Shown: positions 41,661-47,500 of the stretch, one piece after another
Layout: each line of letters opens with the position of its first letter
Position numbering within the stretch: the stretch's first letter is position 1
Assembly: GCA_016946835.1 (NCBI GenBank)
Contig: JACVTC010000152.1
Coordinates: 1-47,500 of the forward strand
Length of the DNA: 47,500 nucleotides
Reading direction: 5' to 3'
Source of the DNA: Neocallimastix lanati (nom. inval.)
Lineage: Eukaryota; Neocallimastigomycota; Neocallimastigomycetes; Neocallimastigales; Neocallimastigaceae
Program-made: the position numbers and the translations under genes
Notes under the pieces: model-generated
What the model was told of the DNA's origin: nothing
Seen by the model: only the letters and a program-made list of their open reading frames with translations
Database searches by the model: none

Positions 41661-44600
41661 AATTGACAAGTTAATCAATATTTAATATAATAATTATATT
41701 AAGTAATTAAATTAAGTTTTATGGAAATATGGATAATACAACATATTTCATTATTATATAATTATTTATTTTTATTATATTGTATTATAATATTAATAAA
41801 TCTAATATTAAATTTATGTTATATGATTCAATAGAATATGCATATTGAATATTAAAAATTTTTTAAATTTTAAAAGGATAAACAAAACTAATCTATAAAT
41901 TTTCCTTATAAGGAAATTATTACCAAACCTTTGGCTTTTTTTTTTTTCATGATATTTATTATAATTTTATTTACATTATTTATTTATTAATATTTTATTA
42001 TTTTAATAGAATAATTTATTATTATTATTATTATTATTATTATATGAATAAAATATAATATATAATGTGTAATATAAAAAATATTATTAAATATTGAATA
42101 AATAATTTATTTATTTTATTATTATTTATTTGAAATATAATACTACTATAAAGGTGTTTTATTCCTAAATATTATGTGAATTATTTATGTAGATTATATT
42201 AATTTTGACTAGCATTTTTCCTATACTCATTGTATTAACAGTATTATTTACTATTTATAGCTTAGTATATTAACATTAACAACAAATACAGAATTTCTTT
42301 ATATATTATATTATTTTCTATTTAAAAATAAAAAATAAATAGTATTATTTCTAATTATAGAATTTTCTTGTTATTTATTTCATTATTTAATTACTATTAA
42401 TAGGAAATTAATAAAAAAAATGAAAAGAAAGAAAGAAAAAAAAAAAAATTGGCCATTATTTATATTTAATTATTTAAAAAATTCTTTTTTTTATTATTAT
42501 TTTATTTTTTTTTTTTTTAGTTATGGTAATGGGTGTTTAATTTTTTTTTTCTAAATAAATAAATCATTAAATTTAATTATTGCAATTAATTTAAATATCT
42601 TTCTATTAATTTCTAGTCTTAGTAAAAAAAAAAAAAAATTAAAATAATTTGTATTACATAGCAATAAAAAGGATTTTTATAAATAATTAAAAAATATCTT
42701 CTGTAGTTAATTTTCTTTTTTAGTTCAAAACAGTAACAAAAATTATATAATGGTAGTTATAATAAAAATTATATGTTATACATATTTAAAAATAAATCAT
42801 AAATCATATTAAATAATTATAACAATGATAATCTTATTAGTGTTGTTTTTTTGAAAATTTTGTGTCATATTTTGGCATAAGGAAAATATAAAAAAAAAAA
42901 AAAGTTCTATACAAATGCTCTATTAATAATATAATTTTATTATTAATTAAAACAAAAATACTAATTAAATTATTTTATAAATATTCTAACAGTTAAAATT
43001 ACTAAATTATTTTAATTTTAACAATTAAATTTACTAATTAAATTATTTTATATTTTAACAAGTACTATTATTCACTTTTATATATTTTTGTTTATTTGTT
43101 CACTCTTTATTATATATACATATTTAAATTTGTTTTTGTATATAAATAAATATTTATAAATTGTATATTTAATATATACTTTAATAATTTTACTTTTTTA
43201 CTTTTATAATTTATTTTTATGAAAATAAAACTTATTGTGTTGTATGTTATTTAATCAGAAATGAATCAAATTAATTTTTTAAATAATCCTATTAAGTTCT
43301 TCAAGTTAGCAAACATTACTAACAAAAAAAAAAATTACTATATGAAAAATAATAATAACGAACCTTCCTAGGAAGAATTATACTTTTACAATTCATAATA
43401 CTTGGAATGTTAAATAGTCAAAATAAATCCTTGAAATTTTTCATCATCACCTTCTATTACAAATATAATATATATTCAATAATAATAAATAAAATATTGT
43501 AAATATTGTAAATAAAAAAAAAAATAAAATAATGAAGAGAAAATAAAGAAAAATCTTAAATTAAGATTTAAAATATAAATCAAACAAATAAATAGAAATA
43601 TAAAATAATTTTAAATATTTAACAAAAAATGTTTTTAATAGAAAATTCTAAGAAAAAAAATTATTTGGAAATTCAAATTTAAAGTTAATAAAATTTACTA
43701 TGGAATTATTCTTCATAAAAAAAAATTAAGTTTACTTAAATTCTTTGTATTCTAAATTAGTCTAAATTAGACTATTGATGATATATTAACTAATAAATAA
43801 TAATAAAAATAATAAAAATGAAATTCATTGATGTATAAAATTATTTTAAATAATAATTTTTTTCATTTTTAATATGAATTTGTTAATTCAGAAATATATA
43901 TATTTTTTATTTTATTTTATTTTATTTTTTTTTCAATTAAAAACTAAAAAAAAAAAAAAAAAGTACAAAAGGAAAATTGATTTTCATTGTAATAGTAAAA
44001 TTATTTAGAAAATATTTTATATAAAATTGATATAAATAAATATGAAATATCTAATAATAATATTAGAATAATAATAATAAAAAAAAAATTAATAAAAGAA
44101 TGAAGCCATATTAATGTACATTGCTGAAATTTTGACGATCATGAGAAAAATTCTGATTATATAGTAGACACATATTTTTTATTTTTTTTTATTTTTTTTA
44201 GACTCTCATATAATTTGGTAACTAAGTATCGAAAATTAAAAATTGAATTAAATATATTTATCAATATACATCTGTTTAGATTTATTATTCAATACTTAGA
44301 AGAGTTTCATTTAAAGTAATTAAAAAAAAAAAAGCCAATATATAAATGTTGATACAATACACTAAAGAAATTTTAGTAGTTAAAAAGCAAATTTAACTAT
44401 GGTTTGTGATTTACAAAAACATAGATAGAGATGACCATATAAATGAAAAAATTATATATATCAACTCCATGCTCAGAATTTTTTATATGATATTCAAAGT
44501 TTCAGCAATGCAATGCATAATGGTGTATAGCGAATACTATGATATAGAGAATAGATATATATCCAAAAGAATATACATGATATCTAAATATATTTTTATA

Positions 44601-45414
44601 TTTTTATATTTTTATTTTGTATTTTTATAACAACAAATTAATGATAATGTTTTTGAAATTATTTCTTCATAATATAATTAAAATACTGTATACAAAAATA
44701 AATTTATTAATAGTATAAGCTACTGAAATTAATATATATTATATATTTGGAATTTAATAAAAAAAAAAAAAAAAAAAAAAAAAAGTAATTTATATAAATA
44801 AAATAGTATTTGCATAAAAAACGGTCAAATTTTAGTTAAAAAAAGTAAAAACTTTTGGATAATCTTATTAACTTTTTAAAGTTATCCAAAATATTATAAA
44901 TAAAAATGGAATACAAGTTAAAAAAAAAAAAAAAAAAAAAAACATTTAATATATATAGTTGTATTAATCAATATAATAATTTTACAACTATAATAATTTT
45001 TATTAAATTATGTCACTTAATCTTAATTGGTTGAGTACATCTATCAAAAAAGTTTAATTAAAATATATAAAATTTAAAATATATAACATTATTTTATTTT
45101 CTTTATAATTAGTTTTCATGTTTTTTCATTAATATATATATATAGCAAAAAATTAACTTATATTTACATATTTATTAAATAAGTAAATAATTGCTTAATT
45201 TATATATTAAAAAATAAAAATAAAATTATAATTAAATAAAATATTATAAATATTAGAATATTAAATAAGAAAAGTACAGATTGAATAAAATAAAATAAAT
45301 AATAGAAATATAAATATAAAGTATAGATTGAATAAAATAAAATAGAATAGAATAAAATAAAATAAAAAGAAATTAATTCCAATTACATTTTTATATTTAA
45401 GTAAAATATAATTA

Positions 45415-45456
<42 letters not shown>

Positions 45457-45743
45457 TGTTTAAATCATAATTTATTTATATATCTAATTTATTAATTTAT
45501 TTATAATATTTATTAACATTTATGTGAATTTATTTATTTATATTTAATGATTACTTAAATGTATATAATATATTATGTCTCTCGTCTTGTATAAATCTAT
45601 GTTAGTTATCTTTTAATACTTATTTAATTAATTTTTAATTTATTCTATGTTATGAAAAACGCATGTTGTAGCATGTGACTTAATCACTTCTTTTTCTTGT
45701 ATACCATATTCCATTAGGAATATTATTATATATTTAATAAAGC

Positions 45744-45925
<182 letters not shown>

Positions 45926-46266
45926 TGTTTAATAAATAATTAAATAATTTAAAAATTAATAATTAATTTATTTATTATTTTATATTATAATATAAATATA
46001 TTTTGTATTATTTAAAAATATATTCAATATTTCAATATTTGAATATGTAAAATTTTACATTAAAAAACTAGTTAATTGTTAAATATTACAGTTACCAATA
46101 ATGTTAGACTACTATAGAAAATAATTATAAATAACATGTAATGACATATTCTTAAATGAAGTAGATTTTTTTTAATGTAAAAAGCAATAAATTAAATAAA
46201 TAAACATATAATAAAATGTTAATATCATTTCTGATTTTAAGTGTTATAGTGTTATATTTAATAGAA

Positions 46267-46763
46267 TAAGAGTCTCAATGACTCAGTAATTCAATTAGCA
46301 ATTGTTAATATCAAATTTCAATATATTATAATAAAGAAATATTAACTGTTACATTAAAATGACCAAATCAGAAAATTCAACAAATACAACCAACAAGAGT
46401 ACTTTACCATTACAAATTGTGGATTCTGATATCGTCAGACCTCTTAAAGTCTATCCCATCATATAATGGATACAAATTATTATATAACATTTATCGATGA
46501 CTACAGTAGAAAATGTTGAATTTATTGACTTAAACATAAATCTGAAGCAGTACTGAAAATTTTATTAAGTTTCATAAACTTATCAGATCTTACTTGTAAA
46601 GTATTTAATTATATTCTAAAAATACTTGCAATTAATGAAGCTTATAGTAATGAAAAATCAAATATTAGTTGAAAATCAAGAGGAAAACACTTAAAAATTC
46701 AAATATTGAAGAAATTATAAAAAATGCCATCAAATAAAATTCATGTCAAAATACTACATGATG

Positions 46764-46799
<36 letters not shown>

Positions 46800-46962
46800 G
46801 TAATAATAATAATAATAATAATAAGAATAAGAATAAGAATAATAATAATGAAAATAATGGTATTATTAATAGAAATAACGATAAATAACATAAAGGATAT
46901 GAAAAATCACAAAAAAATATATATAATTTTTTTGAACAAAAGTGTGAAAAGAAAAAGAAAAG

Positions 46963-46993
<31 letters not shown>

Positions 46994-47500
46994 AATTAAT
47001 AAAAATATTAGAATAAAAATTTCAAAAATTTCAAAAAGTAATAAATTACAAAAATTTCAAATCCTAATAATAATTATAAAAATTTATCTAAAAATCAAAC
47101 CTTACTAATTATGAAATTTTACACCAGAAACTTAGATTGAAAATAAAATTGAAAGTAATCATAAAAATCTGGTTAATCATAACGAAGGTGAAGATGAATA
47201 AAATATATTAAATTTGGAAAATTATAATAAAATATATGAAAGTATTAAAATTAAAGACTATAATTCAGGAAATGAATCTGAAGACAACTTTAGGGATATG
47301 GAAACTTTTAGATAAAAGAAAAATAAAGGAAAAGCCATAGAATAGGATATTAAATTTAATATTAAAAGGAATAACAAAAATTTTTAGAAAAACAAATAAA
47401 CAAAAAAAAATAGTAAAATTGATAATGAAAAAAAAAAATAAATAAATAAAAATAAAAACTACAAAAAAGAAGAAAGGAAATATACTAATCCATCGAATGA
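46267..47500 (+). pseudogene. Decayed copia-type element at the right edge
   Basis: TAAGAGTCTCAATGACTC at 46267-46284 is identical to the primer-site block of the complete copia element. A gag-like start follows at 46359 (MTKSENSTNTTNKS), stopping after 35 codons. At 46466 the sequence MDTNYYITFIDDYSRKC, then a stop, IY, a stop, and LKHKSEAV on the plus strand matches the copia integrase core around its first catalytic region. Beyond about 46620 only low-complexity Asn/Lys-rich remnants remain, with many stops, A runs and an AAT tract (46764-46850). The gag-to-integrase jump shows a large deletion. No LTR was recognised upstream. Confidence 0.65.

Noticed and set aside
44406-44630. 74-codon plus-strand ORF
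   Set aside because: It has background base composition, no recognisable motif and no flanking signals.
46743-47108. 121-codon plus-strand ORF
   Set aside because: Made of an AAT tract and an A run in a decayed element; it is poly-Ile and poly-Lys.

Overview
The window reads as a gene-poor, repeat-packed chromosomal stretch from a fungus with an extremely A/T-rich genome, most plausibly an anaerobic gut fungus (Neocallimastigomycota). The evidence is a fungal-type 375-residue actin gene with a spliceosomal intron after codon 7, Asn-rich proteins, very long A and T homopolymers, and AAT-type microsatellites. The lineage is inferred from composition and the actin sequence; no search was run. 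Actin is the only convincing host protein gene.

Left part (1-19.9 kb), LTR elements. Positions 1 to about 1090 hold a minus-strand LTR-type sequence cut by the window edge. A degenerate tRNA-like sequence follows (1091-1167, minus). A complete Ty3/gypsy element (1183-10166) begins 16 bp from that tRNA-like 5' end. It has two LTRs, a primer site, a long structured leader, gag, a canonical -1 frameshift signal with a predicted H-type pseudoknot, and an intact pol. A second LTR of the same family (10812-17630) is split by a complete Ty1/copia element (11131-16925) with two apparently identical 239-bp LTRs, a 5-bp target duplication and intact gag and pol. Its primer site matches a lysine-tRNA anticodon arm. 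A different solo LTR (17636-19324) carries a hairpin module also seen, in inverted orientation, at the left edge.

Centre (19.9-35.3 kb), all on the minus strand. A broken chromovirus (Ty3/gypsy) pol has two in-frame TAA codons, a frameshift before its chromodomain and a lost integrase aspartate. It abuts a nest of five non-LTR (LINE) copies, here named A to E. A (28149-33092) is full length with an intact 1361-residue endonuclease/RT ORF, a 41-nt poly(A) tail and a 13-bp target duplication. A lies inside B; E lies inside C; D sits in the 5' remnant of B. The boundaries follow from target duplications and tails.

Right part (35.3-47.5 kb). Actin (35993-37448, minus) has a TATA box and two MADS/MEF2-like sites in inverted orientation. 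The rest is A/T-rich noncoding DNA with satellites and foldbacks. One G/C-richer island (40753-41205) is a complete tRNA-headed SINE with perfect Pol III boxes, an encoded tRNA CCA end, an oligo(T) 3' end and a 13-bp target duplication. A decayed copia-like element lies at the right edge from about 46267.

The most novel signals are five tandem hairpins with compensatory stem changes in the gypsy leader (3292-3499), the frameshift cassette (4858-4907), the tRNA-CCA SINE, and the conserved LTR hairpin module. Base pairing was read by eye; no folding program or database search was used.
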